A DNA stretch of 64,000 bases from F22 sp963678855. GTDB lineage: Bacteria > Bacteroidota > Bacteroidia > Bacteroidales > Bacteroidaceae. Under the pieces are notes generated by a model. That model had not been told where the DNA came from, ran no database searches, and saw only the letters and a list, made by a program, of their open reading frames with translations. A program made the translations under genes and the position numbers. Positions 35,039-43,804 of the stretch are shown one piece after another. Positions within the stretch are counted from its first letter, which is position 1. The number at the start of each line of letters is the position of its first letter. The stretch is from assembly GCA_963678855.1 (NCBI GenBank), contig OY787448.1, forward strand, positions 868,001 through 932,000, written 5' to 3'.

Positions 35039-36844
35039 TTACTCTGGTACCGCACGTACCGCACCTTTATCGGCTGAGGTCACCATCGCTGCATAAGCCC
35101 TTAACGCTTTACTCACTTTTCGTGTGCGCTGTACTGGGCGCATAGGTCGAGCTGCTAATTCTTCATCGCTTAACTTGACCTGAATTAATCTCTTAGGAAT
35201 ATTTATTTCGATGATATCTCCATCGAAAATCTTTCCTATAGCACCGCCTGCTGCGGCTTCAGGAGATATATGTCCTATACTCAATCCAGATGTACCACCG
35301 CTAAAACGGCCATCTGTAATAAGTGCACATTCTTTACCTAAGTGCTTCGACTTAATATACGATGTTGGGTAGAGCATCTCTTGCATACCTGGGCCACCTT
35401 TAGGACCTTCATGGGTAATAACAACAACGTCTCCACTAACCACATCGCCTTTCAAAATACCTTGGCAAGCTGCATCTTGAGAATCAAACACTTTAGCTGG
35501 GCCTTCAAAATGCCAGATAGAAGCATCGACTCCTGCTGTCTTGACAACACAACCATCGAGGGCAATATTCCCACGAAGAATAGCTAATCCACCATCTTTA
35601 CTGTAAGCATGGTCCATATCGCGAATACATCCTTCTGATCTATCGATATCAGCTTCTTTATATTGTGTATTTTGAGACGCCATCACTAAGTTAAACTTAC
35701 CTTGTGGCGCCGCCAATGTTCTTGTCATCGCTTCAGGTAAACTATTTGGTGAAGTCACCACTTGCTTATTTAATGCTTCAGCTAATGTGAGGCCATCGAC
35801 TCGGAAGACCGATGCATCAAGTAAGCCCCCTTTATGTAGTTCGGCAAGAATCGCTAAGACTCCTCCTGCTCTATTTACATCTTGAATATGATACTTTTGT
35901 GAGTTTGGTGCAACTTTACATAGACATGGAGTCTCTCTAGATAGAGCATCAATATCTGCCATAGTAAAATCGACCTCGGCCTCTTGTGCAATAGCCAAAA
36001 GATGCAGTACCGTATTGGTACTTCCTCCCATAGCAATATCCAATCGCATACTGTTCAGAAATGCTGCTTTGGTAGCAATGCTTCTTGGTAAAACACTATC
36101 GTCGCCATCCTCATAATATTTATAGGTATTCTTGACGATAAGCTCAGCTGCTTGTTCGAAGAGTTTACCACGATAAGCGTGAGTGGCTACTACAGTACCA
36201 TTACCTGGCAAAGCTAAACCGAGTGCTTCGTTCAAACAGTTCATCGAGTTGGCAGTAAACATACCTGAGCAGCTACCACAAGTAGGACAAGCATTCTTTT
36301 CTACAGCGGCTACTTCTTCATCTGTTTTAGAATCATCTGCTGCTTGTACCATGGCATCAACCAAATCGAGATGTTTATCCCCCATTTTTCCTGCTTCCAT
36401 CGGTCCACCTGATACAAAGACAGCTGGAATATTCAGCCGCATAGCAGCCATAAGCATCCCAGGAGTAATCTTATCACAGTTAGAAATACAAATCATGGCA
36501 TCTGCCTTGTGGGCATTAACCATATATTCTACACTATCTGCAATAATTTCACGTGAAGGAAGAGAATAGAGCATACCATCATGGCCCATTGCGATACCAT
36601 CATCAATGGCTATCGTATTGAATTCAGCTGCGAAGCAACCGAGAGATTCTATTTGTGCCTTTACCTTTTGACCAATTTCATGTAGATGTACATGACCTGG
36701 TACGAATTGTGTGAAGCTATTCACCACAGCAATAATAGGTTTGCCAAGCTGATCACGTTTCATGCCGTTGGCTGCCCAGAGAGCACGAGCTCCTGCCATG
36801 CGTCGTCCTTGCGTACTTTGTGCGCTACGTAATGGATATTTCAT
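35039..36844 (-). CDS. ilvD: dihydroxy-acid dehydratase
   Basis: 601 aa. Dehydrates dihydroxy-isovalerate or -methylvalerate to the 2-keto acid using an Fe-S cluster. Conserved cysteines occur in CISNCDKITPGMLMAAMRLN (about 118-137) and CPTCGSCSGMFTANSMNCL (about 190-208), and the C-terminal half has LITDGRFSGGTSGLSIGHIS (about 510-529). First gene of the operon, with a promoter at 36946-36976 and a leader of about 95 bases that can fold a terminator-like hairpin. Confidence 0.97.
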   Translation of the reverse strand: MKYPLRSAQSTQGRRMAGARALWAANGMKRDQLGKPIIAVVNSFTQFVPGHVHLHEIGQKVKAQIESLGCFAAEFNTIAIDDGIAMGHDGMLYSLPSREIIADSVEYMVNAHKADAMICISNCDKITPGMLMAAMRLNIPAVFVSGGPMEAGKMGDKHLDLVDAMVQAADDSKTDEEVAAVEKNACPTCGSCSGMFTANSMNCLNEALGLALPGNGTVVATHAYRGKLFEQAAELIVKNTYKYYEDGDDSVLPRSIATKAAFLNSMRLDIAMGGSTNTVLHLLAIAQEAEVDFTMADIDALSRETPCLCKVAPNSQKYHIQDVNRAGGVLAILAELHKGGLLDASVFRVDGLTLAEALNKQVVTSPNSLPEAMTRTLAAPQGKFNLVMASQNTQYKEADIDRSEGCIRDMDHAYSKDGGLAILRGNIALDGCVVKTAGVDASIWHFEGPAKVFDSQDAACQGILKGDVVSGDVVVITHEGPKGGPGMQEMLYPTSYIKSKHLGKECALITDGRFSGGTSGLSIGHISPEAAAGGAIGKIFDGDIIEINIPKRLIQVKLSDEELAARPMRPVQRTRKVSKALRAYAAMVTSADKGAVRAVPE

Positions 36845-36889
36845 TGTCTTATCTTTCTACGTTTGGAAACTCTTTTACCTTTAATTTGA

Positions 36890-36931
36890 GGTTGTAAAAA
36901 TACCCCTCATCTATAAATAGAGGTAGGGCAC
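36890..36931 (-). promoter_or_regulatory. attenuator-like hairpin in the ilvD leader
   Basis: On the minus strand CCCTACCTCTA and TAGATGAGGGG (around loop TTTA) form a stem with two mismatches and one wobble, directly followed by TATTTTTA. It lies between promoter and ATG. No leader peptide is visible, so any control would be by another mechanism. Confidence 0.4.
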
Positions 36932-36945
36932 TAGTTACAATACGA

Positions 36946-36976
36946 CAAAGGTAGAGATTATTTCCATGCAAACAAA
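36946..36976 (-). promoter_or_regulatory. promoter of the ilv operon (TTTG-N19-TACCTTTG)
   Basis: Minus strand TTTG (36976-36973), 19 bases, TACCTTTG (36953-36946): full consensus. Confidence 0.85.
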
Positions 36977-37147
36977 CGAATCAGAAGAAATCTATTCATT
37001 TTACTATCAAATAGCTTTATATTCGTGCAAAAATACAATATATTATCATAGATAAATTCTGGCATGCTATTTGCAAAATGTGTATCATTCCAAAATTAGA
37101 ATATTCACAGGGACAAACTGACAGGGAGTCTCTATAAACAAAAAATT
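36977..37147 (+). other. AT-rich intergenic region upstream of the FKBP gene
   Basis: With the ilvD leader this makes about 300 bases without a gene. No full-consensus promoter is visible for the FKBP gene; a partial TATTTG near 37069-37074 is the best candidate -7 element. Confidence 0.35.
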
Positions 37148-37720
37148 ATGGCAGATACAATGCAAAGCAAGTACATTGCAGTAGCTTACAAATTGTTTGT
37201 CACTCGTGACGGCAACAGAGAAATGATTGAAGAGGCTCCAGAAGAACACCCATTCCAATTTATGACTGGCTTCGGCATGACTCTTGAGAAGTTTGAAAAG
37301 ACTTTGATGGAAAAAGCTGAAGGTGACAAGTTTACTCTAGATCTAGCAGTAGAAGAAGCTTATGGTACACGTAACGAAGAGTACGTAATCGAACTAGATA
37401 AGGCAATCTTCTCTATTGATGGTAAATTTGACGAAGAACATATCGTTCCTGGTGCTATGGTACCTCTACAAACAGCAGACGGTCAACGTTTGAATGGTCA
37501 CTGTGTAGAAGTAAAAGAAGATAAGGTTGTTATGGACATGAACCACCCATTGGCTGGTGAAGCTCTAACATTCGAACTTTCTGTAAAAACGCACCGTGAT
37601 GCAACAGAAGAAGAAATCAACGAAACAATCAAGCAACTAACTGGCGGTGCTGGTGGCTGTAGCTGTGGTGATGGTGACTGCGGCGACGGTGGCTGTAATG
37701 GCTGCGAAGGTGGTTGCTAA
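37148..37720 (+). CDS. SlyD-like FKBP-type peptidyl-prolyl isomerase with metal-binding tail
   Basis: 190 aa. The FKBP part starts at YIAVAYKLFV and continues with PFQFMTGFGMTLEKFEKTL (about 37-55); an insert-in-flap chaperone domain occupies about 75-125, giving the SlyD layout. The last 22 residues are Gly/Cys/Asp-rich with six cysteines (CSCGDGDCGDGGCNGCEGGC), a nickel/zinc-binding tail as in SlyD. The enzyme catalyses proline isomerisation during folding; the tail suggests metal storage or delivery. Monocistronic, with a shared terminator after it. Confidence 0.92.
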   Translation: MADTMQSKYIAVAYKLFVTRDGNREMIEEAPEEHPFQFMTGFGMTLEKFEKTLMEKAEGDKFTLDLAVEEAYGTRNEEYVIELDKAIFSIDGKFDEEHIVPGAMVPLQTADGQRLNGHCVEVKEDKVVMDMNHPLAGEALTFELSVKTHRDATEEEINETIKQLTGGAGGCSCGDGDCGDGGCNGCEGGC

Positions 37721-37799
37721 TTAGTGCGGTAATAGATAGACCCACAGATACTACGTCTTAGACACAAGAAAACGACAAGCGAAAATCGCATATACATCA

Positions 37800-37829
37800 A
37801 GAGGGCTTGCTTTAATTGGCAAGCCCTCT
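37800..37829. terminator. bidirectional terminator between FKBP gene and purT
   Basis: AGAGGGCTTGC (37800 onward) and GCAAGCCCTCT (to 37829) form a perfect 11-bp stem, between convergent genes. T runs are short on both sides. Confidence 0.75.
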
Positions 37830-37868
37830 CTATATTATATAAGGTATATATTATTATAGAAGCATATA

Positions 37869-39047
37869 CTAAGCCTTTACGACTTTCACTTTTGAAGCAA
37901 TCTCTTTTGCAGTATCGCGTACAGCATCCAAGTCACTACCTAGCGGAGCATGTACCAAAGCAACCCCCATACGGCGACCTACACGTGCATTTGGTTTTCC
38001 AAATAGACGGACATCAGAATCAACAGATATTTTCAACGCCTCTTCAAGACCCGTATAGACTGGATAATCAGGAATAGCCTCTTCTGAAAGAATCACTGCA
38101 CTCGCACCGATACGGTGTGGTACAATATCCAAAATAGGTAAGCCTAGTACAGCACGACAGTGCAACTCAAACTCATTCAAATTTTGCGTATCTGCTAGAG
38201 TCACCATACCTGTATCATGTGGACGAGGAGACAATTCAGAGAAGTATACACCATCCTTGTCGCTCAAGAAGAACTCCACCCCCCAGATTCCAGCACCACC
38301 TAAAGCCTCTGTTACTTTAGCAGACATGCGTTGTGCTTCCGCCAATTGATCGTCAGCAACTGGAGCAGGTTGGAAACTCTCACGATAGTCACCACTCTTT
38401 TGCACGTGACCAATAGGTGGACAGAACAAAGTAGGTCCATTTTTTTGTGTAACTGTCAATAGAGTGATTTCACTATCGAAGTGAATAAATTCCTCGATAA
38501 TCAACTCCTTAATATCACCACGAGAACCGTCACAGCCATAGCGCCACGCTTCTGGTAGTTCATCTGCCGACTTCACCATAGATTGCCCCTTACCTGAAGA
38601 AGACATCAAAGGCTTTACAATACATGGAAATCCTATCTCTGCAGCTGCTGTTTGCAACTCCTCAAGACTCTTAGCATATTTGTACTTTGCTGTCTTAAGT
38701 CCAAGTTCTTGTGCTGCCAAATCACGAATCGCTTGACGATTCATTGTATAATTTACAGCAGATGCACAAGGAGCTACTTGTACTCCAGCTTTTTCCAATT
38801 CATACAGTTTCTCTGTACGAATCGCTTCAATTTCAGGAACGATAATATCTGGATGATGCTTGTCCACAGCAGCTTGTAGTCCTGCTCCATCAAGCATATT
38901 GAAGACTTCGCAGGCATCAGCTACTTGCATAGCAGGTGCATCGATATAAGCATCACATGCAATAACATACTGTCCCAAACGTTGGGCAGCAATCACGAAT
39001 TCCTTACCTAATTCTCCAGCTCCAAGAAGCATAATTTTTTTTCTCAT
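37869..39047 (-). CDS. purT: formate-dependent phosphoribosylglycinamide formyltransferase
   Basis: 392 aa from the ATG at 39047 (MRKKIMLLGAGELGKEF); a 17-codon upstream extension to 39098 is in frame but is not family-like. ATP-grasp enzyme that uses formate and ATP to formylate GAR in purine synthesis. Visible: GAGELGKEFVIAAQRLG (about 9-25), PCIVKPLMSSSGKGQS (about 150-165, ATP-binding loop), VEFFLSDKDGVYFSELSPRP (about 260-279, Mg2+-binding Glu) and HDTGMVTL. The usual PurT length is about 390. It follows fbp on the same strand by 85 bases. Confidence 0.96.
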   Translation of the reverse strand: MRKKIMLLGAGELGKEFVIAAQRLGQYVIACDAYIDAPAMQVADACEVFNMLDGAGLQAAVDKHHPDIIVPEIEAIRTEKLYELEKAGVQVAPCASAVNYTMNRQAIRDLAAQELGLKTAKYKYAKSLEELQTAAAEIGFPCIVKPLMSSSGKGQSMVKSADELPEAWRYGCDGSRGDIKELIIEEFIHFDSEITLLTVTQKNGPTLFCPPIGHVQKSGDYRESFQPAPVADDQLAEAQRMSAKVTEALGGAGIWGVEFFLSDKDGVYFSELSPRPHDTGMVTLADTQNLNEFELHCRAVLGLPILDIVPHRIGASAVILSEEAIPDYPVYTGLEEALKISVDSDVRLFGKPNARVGRRMGVALVHAPLGSDLDAVRDTAKEIASKVKVVKA

Positions 39048-39132
39048 GGGATTCTCTTTTGAATGTTTGTTTTTATAATGGCGTATAAAGTATACCATTG
39101 GTCACCCAATAGTACACCTTATAATATTGTTT

Positions 39133-41139
39133 TTATTTTTCTTTTACGAGTCCAATGCGATAAGCCACTAAGAGCTTCTTCAAGTCCTCAATCTGCTTGA
39201 CTAGATGTTGACCTTTATCAGTATCTCTTACTCGCATACGGTTCTGGTTAAACTCAAGTACAAAATTGGTCGACTTAATATCCTGTCCTTCTGCAATCGC
39301 CTGTTGTCTCGACATAAAAGGCTCATGCTGTACAAGTTGCAAACCTCGAGAATGGTATACCAAAGTATACCCAGCGATACCCGTTGTTGGTTGATATGCA
39401 CGTGAAAATCCACCATCAATCACGATAAGTTTACCGTCAGCCTTCAACGGCGACTCCCCCTTCACAATCTTCACAGGTACGTGCCCATTGATGATGTGAC
39501 TCACTGAAGGTTCCATGTCAAACTCTTGGAAAATCATATCACAAGTTTTAGCATCATTTCGATAACTATAAAAATGCCCTTTAATCTCCTTACGAATCTC
39601 CTTGTCATCGCAGAAATAGTTTTCAAAAGTAGCCATCTTGCTTTTATCAAACGGCGCTGCATCTTTACCACACCACAAGTACCACATATAATCACGTGCA
39701 AAATCATGTTGGTCTGAATCTATTGATCGCTCATCTTTAGGATCATAATAAGCTTCACGTACTAGACGATCCACTTTATCTAAAAGCGCTTTACCTTTGT
39801 AAGATGTACCTTGGATAACAACATCCTTGAAACTACCATCTTCATTCAAAGGAATCGAAGCGTGGAAAAGTAAGTTATTATTAACCACAAGATACATGCT
39901 ACCGTGTGTCAATAGACAATTCATATGTCGTTTCATCCCTTCACTTTTTGTAAACGAGTGAGTCAGGCGATCTACAATATCTTGTTCTTCAAGAGTCAAA
40001 GCATAAGGATCTTTAGGGTCAACAGTCGGGAAGTTTGTATCATTTAAAGCATACTCTTGTCCTTCGATAGTCACTACCCCTCGCTCAAGGTCTATTTTAT
40101 CTAGCAGCAAGCGATGCTCCATCTCAAACTCTGGATGCTTCTTTATCAAAGCTGCCTCCACTTTAAACTGAATCACAGCAATCGCTTTATGCATTTGCGA
40201 CATCAAGCGAATATTCTTATCTGAATGTTCGTTACTATCTTTAGGTAGTTTAGGTGCAAAAGGTGTACATGGATCATTACCATACATCTCTAAAGCGAAC
40301 GTTGCTAGAGGCAACATATTGATACCATACCCGTCCTCGAAAGTGGCCAAATTGGCATAACGCAATGAAATACGCAATGCATTACACATACAAGCCACAT
40401 TACCCGATGCAGCCCCCATCCATAATAAATCGTGATTACCCCATTGAATATCAAAATTATGATAGTCATTTAAAGTATCCATAATGATATGAGCTCCATT
40501 ACCACGATCATAGATATCCCCCACAATATGCAATGAATCAATAACAAGGCGTTGAATCAGGTGACACATAGCCTCAATAAACTGATCAGCACGACGTGTA
40601 GAAATGATAGTATATATAATCTGGTTGGTATATGCTTGTTTATTATAGTTCAAACTACTCTCGTGCAATAACTCTTGAATGATATATGAGAATTCACGAG
40701 GTAGTGATTTACGTACTTTAGAACGAGTATATTTAGAAGACACATTTTGACATACTTGAACCAGTTGATTCAAGGTAATCATGTACCAATCATCCAAATC
40801 TTCCTCTTCTTCTTTTACTAATTGAAGCTTCTGTTTTGGGTAATATATAAGAGTGCAAATATCTCGTTTAACAGATTCTCTTAAAGTCTGTCCAAAGATT
40901 TCATCCACTTTACGACGTACAGTACCCGATGCGTTTTTCAGTACGTGTTGAAAAGCCTCATACTCTCCATGCAGGTCACTCAAAAAGTGTTCAGTCCCTT
41001 TAGGAAGATTGAGAATAGCTTCAAGATTAATAATCTCTGTACTTGCTGCAGCAATTGTTGGGAAGCTGCGAGAAAGCAGGCGTAAATAACGTAAATCTTC
41101 TTGTATTAGTTCTGGTGTTATTTTACTTAATGCATTCAT
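39133..41139 (-). CDS. fbp: class III fructose-1,6-bisphosphatase
   Basis: 668 aa, the large Firmicutes/Bacteroidetes type of gluconeogenic FBPase, unrelated to the E. coli class I enzyme. It has a calcineurin-like phosphoesterase core: HFLSDLHGEYEAFQ (about 52-65, metal-binding Asp/His), HIVGDIYDRGNGAH (about 199-212) and IQWGNHDLLWMGAASGN (about 224-240), with more His/Asp near the C-terminus (HVPVKIVKGE, DGGFSRAYQ). Has its own -7 box (41186-41179). The only FBPase in the window. Confidence 0.96.
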   Translation of the reverse strand: MNALSKITPELIQEDLRYLRLLSRSFPTIAAASTEIINLEAILNLPKGTEHFLSDLHGEYEAFQHVLKNASGTVRRKVDEIFGQTLRESVKRDICTLIYYPKQKLQLVKEEEEDLDDWYMITLNQLVQVCQNVSSKYTRSKVRKSLPREFSYIIQELLHESSLNYNKQAYTNQIIYTIISTRRADQFIEAMCHLIQRLVIDSLHIVGDIYDRGNGAHIIMDTLNDYHNFDIQWGNHDLLWMGAASGNVACMCNALRISLRYANLATFEDGYGINMLPLATFALEMYGNDPCTPFAPKLPKDSNEHSDKNIRLMSQMHKAIAVIQFKVEAALIKKHPEFEMEHRLLLDKIDLERGVVTIEGQEYALNDTNFPTVDPKDPYALTLEEQDIVDRLTHSFTKSEGMKRHMNCLLTHGSMYLVVNNNLLFHASIPLNEDGSFKDVVIQGTSYKGKALLDKVDRLVREAYYDPKDERSIDSDQHDFARDYMWYLWCGKDAAPFDKSKMATFENYFCDDKEIRKEIKGHFYSYRNDAKTCDMIFQEFDMEPSVSHIINGHVPVKIVKGESPLKADGKLIVIDGGFSRAYQPTTGIAGYTLVYHSRGLQLVQHEPFMSRQQAIAEGQDIKSTNFVLEFNQNRMRVRDTDKGQHLVKQIEDLKKLLVAYRIGLVKEK

Positions 41140-41178
41140 AAGCGAATAGGTTATGTGTAGTACTTTTTTATTGTGTCA

Positions 41179-41186
41179 CAAAGATA
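41179..41186 (-). promoter_or_regulatory. -7 promoter box TATCTTTG for fbp
   Basis: Exact TAnnTTTG on the minus strand, 39 bases before the fbp ATG; -33 element not clear. Confidence 0.55.
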
Positions 41187-41260
41187 AACACTATTTTGAA
41201 ATATTATGCTGTTTCCCCTACTTTTTCTAGGGGTTACTACCTATTGACACAGATATATAG

Positions 41261-42508
41261 CTATTCATAGCGCATAGACTGACTAGGATGGATACGACTG
41301 ATAATAAACGTCGGTAAAAGCATGACCACTAATGACAGACACATCGTCATAACATTAATCCCTACCCAAGACCAGATATTAAAATTCAAAGGCACACTAT
41401 CCACGTAGTAAACAGCTGGATCCAAAGGAATAAGATGCCCGTAATACTGAGCAACAAAGAAAGATCCAGCTAACAGGTTGCCCCAAAGCATCCCTTTGCC
41501 TATCATAAAAAAGGCAAGCCACAAAAATGTATAACGGACTTGACGATTAGCACTTCCCAAGGCTTTCAACAAACCAATCATTTGGGTACGTTCCAAGATG
41601 ATGATAAGTAGTCCAGACACCATAATAATCATAGCTACTCCAAACATTAAGACTAAAATAATCACCACATTCATATCTAGTAGGCCCAACCATGCAAATA
41701 TCTGTTCATGTAGCTGACGCGTGTTTTGCACATAGTATTGCTCGCCATATCCATCACTTTTTGCAGTCAACTTTCGAGCTATGTCATATGTTATAGGCTC
41801 TAAAGGAGTCTCAGGAGCTAGTGCGATCTCCAAAGCAGTCACTTGCTTGGCATCCCACTTTTGTAAGCGCTGTATTGTATGTATATCGACAAGTACAAAG
41901 ACTTTATCATATTCCACAAAATGTGTTTGGTAGATTCCAGTGACCTTAAATCGACGTGCTTTCACTTTATCACTTATGAAATACACGTACATTTTATCTC
42001 CCACACTTAAGCCCATTGTTTGAGCTATCCGCTGAGAGATTACCGCTTGGCCTGTACTGGTACTATCACTAAAGGTAGGCACTTCACCTGCAACCAGATG
42101 GTCAGCAAAGAAAGAAGGATCATAGTCAGGTCCCAATCCTTTAAGTACGATACCATTGAACGCCTCATCTGTCTTTAGCATTCCTGGTTTCATAGCTGTG
42201 CGTTGCACATGAGTAATAGATGGGTAAGTTGCTTTCAGCTCGTTCACCAAACTGTCAGAAACATACACAGGTTTCTTTTCATAAGAAGTCACCGCTTCAA
42301 AATTACCAACTTCAATCTGTGCTCCAAATCCTGTAATCTGACTCTTGACTTCTTTTTTGAAGCCTGTCACGATACAGACAGCAAGGAGCATTACCATCAA
42401 TCCGATGGCAATGCCCCAAGTGGCTATTGTTACAGCAGGGGCAGCCGCTCTCGACTTACTCAATCCCCCACCAAATATTCGTTTCGCTAAAAATGAGCTA
42501 AGGTTCAT
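41261..42508 (-). CDS. LolC/LolE-type ABC transporter permease
   Basis: 415 aa, MacB/FtsX topology: one N-terminal transmembrane helix (about 26-48, IATWGIAIGLMVMLLAVCIV), a large periplasmic domain (about 50-270), and three C-terminal helices (about 275-400) with the FtsX-like stretch LIIILERTQMIGLLKALGSA. Proteins of this kind release lipoproteins from the inner membrane with a LolD ATPase; no lolD is nearby. Co-transcribed with the aminotransferase gene (13-base gap), without an obvious link. Confidence 0.87.
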   Translation of the reverse strand: MNLSSFLAKRIFGGGLSKSRAAAPAVTIATWGIAIGLMVMLLAVCIVTGFKKEVKSQITGFGAQIEVGNFEAVTSYEKKPVYVSDSLVNELKATYPSITHVQRTAMKPGMLKTDEAFNGIVLKGLGPDYDPSFFADHLVAGEVPTFSDSTSTGQAVISQRIAQTMGLSVGDKMYVYFISDKVKARRFKVTGIYQTHFVEYDKVFVLVDIHTIQRLQKWDAKQVTALEIALAPETPLEPITYDIARKLTAKSDGYGEQYYVQNTRQLHEQIFAWLGLLDMNVVIILVLMFGVAMIIMVSGLLIIILERTQMIGLLKALGSANRQVRYTFLWLAFFMIGKGMLWGNLLAGSFFVAQYYGHLIPLDPAVYYVDSVPLNFNIWSWVGINVMTMCLSLVVMLLPTFIISRIHPSQSMRYE

Positions 42509-42521
42509 AGGTTATAAAGGT

Positions 42522-43730
42522 TTATTTCTTCTGGTATGTGTTACCAGGATAAGCTTCAAGTGCTTTAGCAAGACAAATCAATGCACGTTCTAGCTCCTCT
42601 TGGCATAAGACATACGCGATACGCACTTCATCTTTACCACCACCTGGCGTTGTGTAAAAGCCAGAAGCTGGAGCCATCATTATGGTTTCTCCTTCATACT
42701 CAAAGTCGTTTAAGCACCAAGCACAGAAAGCATCTGCATCGTCGACTGGCAAGCGTGCAACTGTGTAAAAAGCACCCATGGGGATAGGACTATACACGCC
42801 AGGGATTCGATTCAAACCATCAACCAATGTCTTACGTCTCTCTACGTACTCGTCATATACATCAAGCATATATTCTTCTGAGGTATCTATGGATGCTTCA
42901 GCCACAATTTGTCCAATCAGCGGCGGACACAAACGTGCTTGACAGAATTTCATCACCGCATCGTGCACCTCTTTATTCTTTGTTATCAAGGCACCAATAC
43001 GAATACCACACGCTGAATAACGCTTCGAGACACTATCAATCAAGACGACTTTATCTTCAATGCCTTCAAGGTGACAAGCTGATATATATGGAGAACCTGT
43101 ATAGATAAACTCACGATACACCTCATCTGAGAACAAGAACAAATCGTGTTTTTTCACCATATCACGAATCTGCATCATCTCTCGACGGCTATATAGATAA
43201 CCTGTCGGGTTATTAGGGTTGCAAATCATGATACCACGCGTACGTTCATTGATAAGCTTCTCAAACTCTTCAACAGGAGGTAAAGAAAAACCTTGCTCGA
43301 TACTACTCGTAATCGTGCGGATAGTTGCTCCAGCAGAGATTGCAAAGGCCATATAGTTTGCATAAGCTGGTTCTGGTACGATGATTTCATCACCTGGATT
43401 CAAGCAACTCATAAAAGCAAACAGTACTGCTTCCGAACCGCCTGCAGTAATGATAATATCATCTGGACTTAGATGAATATCATACTTGGCATAATAACCT
43501 GTCAGTTTTTGACGATAGCTATAATAGCCATCACTAGGACTATACTCCAACTGAGTACGGTTTATACTTTTCAAAGCTCTCATTGCCTCAGGAGGTGTAG
43601 GCAAATCAGGTTGACCAATATTCAAATGGTGCACATGCACGCCTCTAGCTTTTGCATAATGAGCTAGTGGAGCAAGCTTGCGTATAGGAGATTGAGGCAT
43701 ATTGACTGCCCGTTGACTAATCTGTGGCAT
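42522..43730 (-). CDS. class I/II PLP-dependent aminotransferase (AspC-like)
   Basis: 402 aa fold-type I aminotransferase. PLP-binding Lys is in VLIDSVSKRYSACGIRIG (about 221-238); the Asn and Tyr/Asp PLP contacts are in MICNPNNPTGYLYSR (about 167-181) and FLFSDEVYREFIY (about 194-206); the C-terminal substrate Arg is in DEVRIAYVL. The N-terminal HLNIGQPDLPTP is like aspartate/aromatic aminotransferases. Substrate is not determined; aspartate or another amino acid is likely. Full promoter at 43769-43800. Confidence 0.9.
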   Translation of the reverse strand: MPQISQRAVNMPQSPIRKLAPLAHYAKARGVHVHHLNIGQPDLPTPPEAMRALKSINRTQLEYSPSDGYYSYRQKLTGYYAKYDIHLSPDDIIITAGGSEAVLFAFMSCLNPGDEIIVPEPAYANYMAFAISAGATIRTITSSIEQGFSLPPVEEFEKLINERTRGIMICNPNNPTGYLYSRREMMQIRDMVKKHDLFLFSDEVYREFIYTGSPYISACHLEGIEDKVVLIDSVSKRYSACGIRIGALITKNKEVHDAVMKFCQARLCPPLIGQIVAEASIDTSEEYMLDVYDEYVERRKTLVDGLNRIPGVYSPIPMGAFYTVARLPVDDADAFCAWCLNDFEYEGETIMMAPASGFYTTPGGGKDEVRIAYVLCQEELERALICLAKALEAYPGNTYQKK

Positions 43731-43768
43731 AAAACTCTTTATTAGTTACAATTTAAAAGTAGTAATCG

Positions 43769-43800
43769 CAAATATAGCGAAAACTGACGACCATCACAAA
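43769..43800 (-). promoter_or_regulatory. promoter of the aminotransferase gene (TTTG-N20-TATATTTG)
   Basis: Minus strand TTTG (43800-43797), 20 bases, TATATTTG (43776-43769): full consensus. Its -33 element lies only four bases from the ABC-F stop codon. Confidence 0.85.
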
Positions 43801-43804
43801 GATA

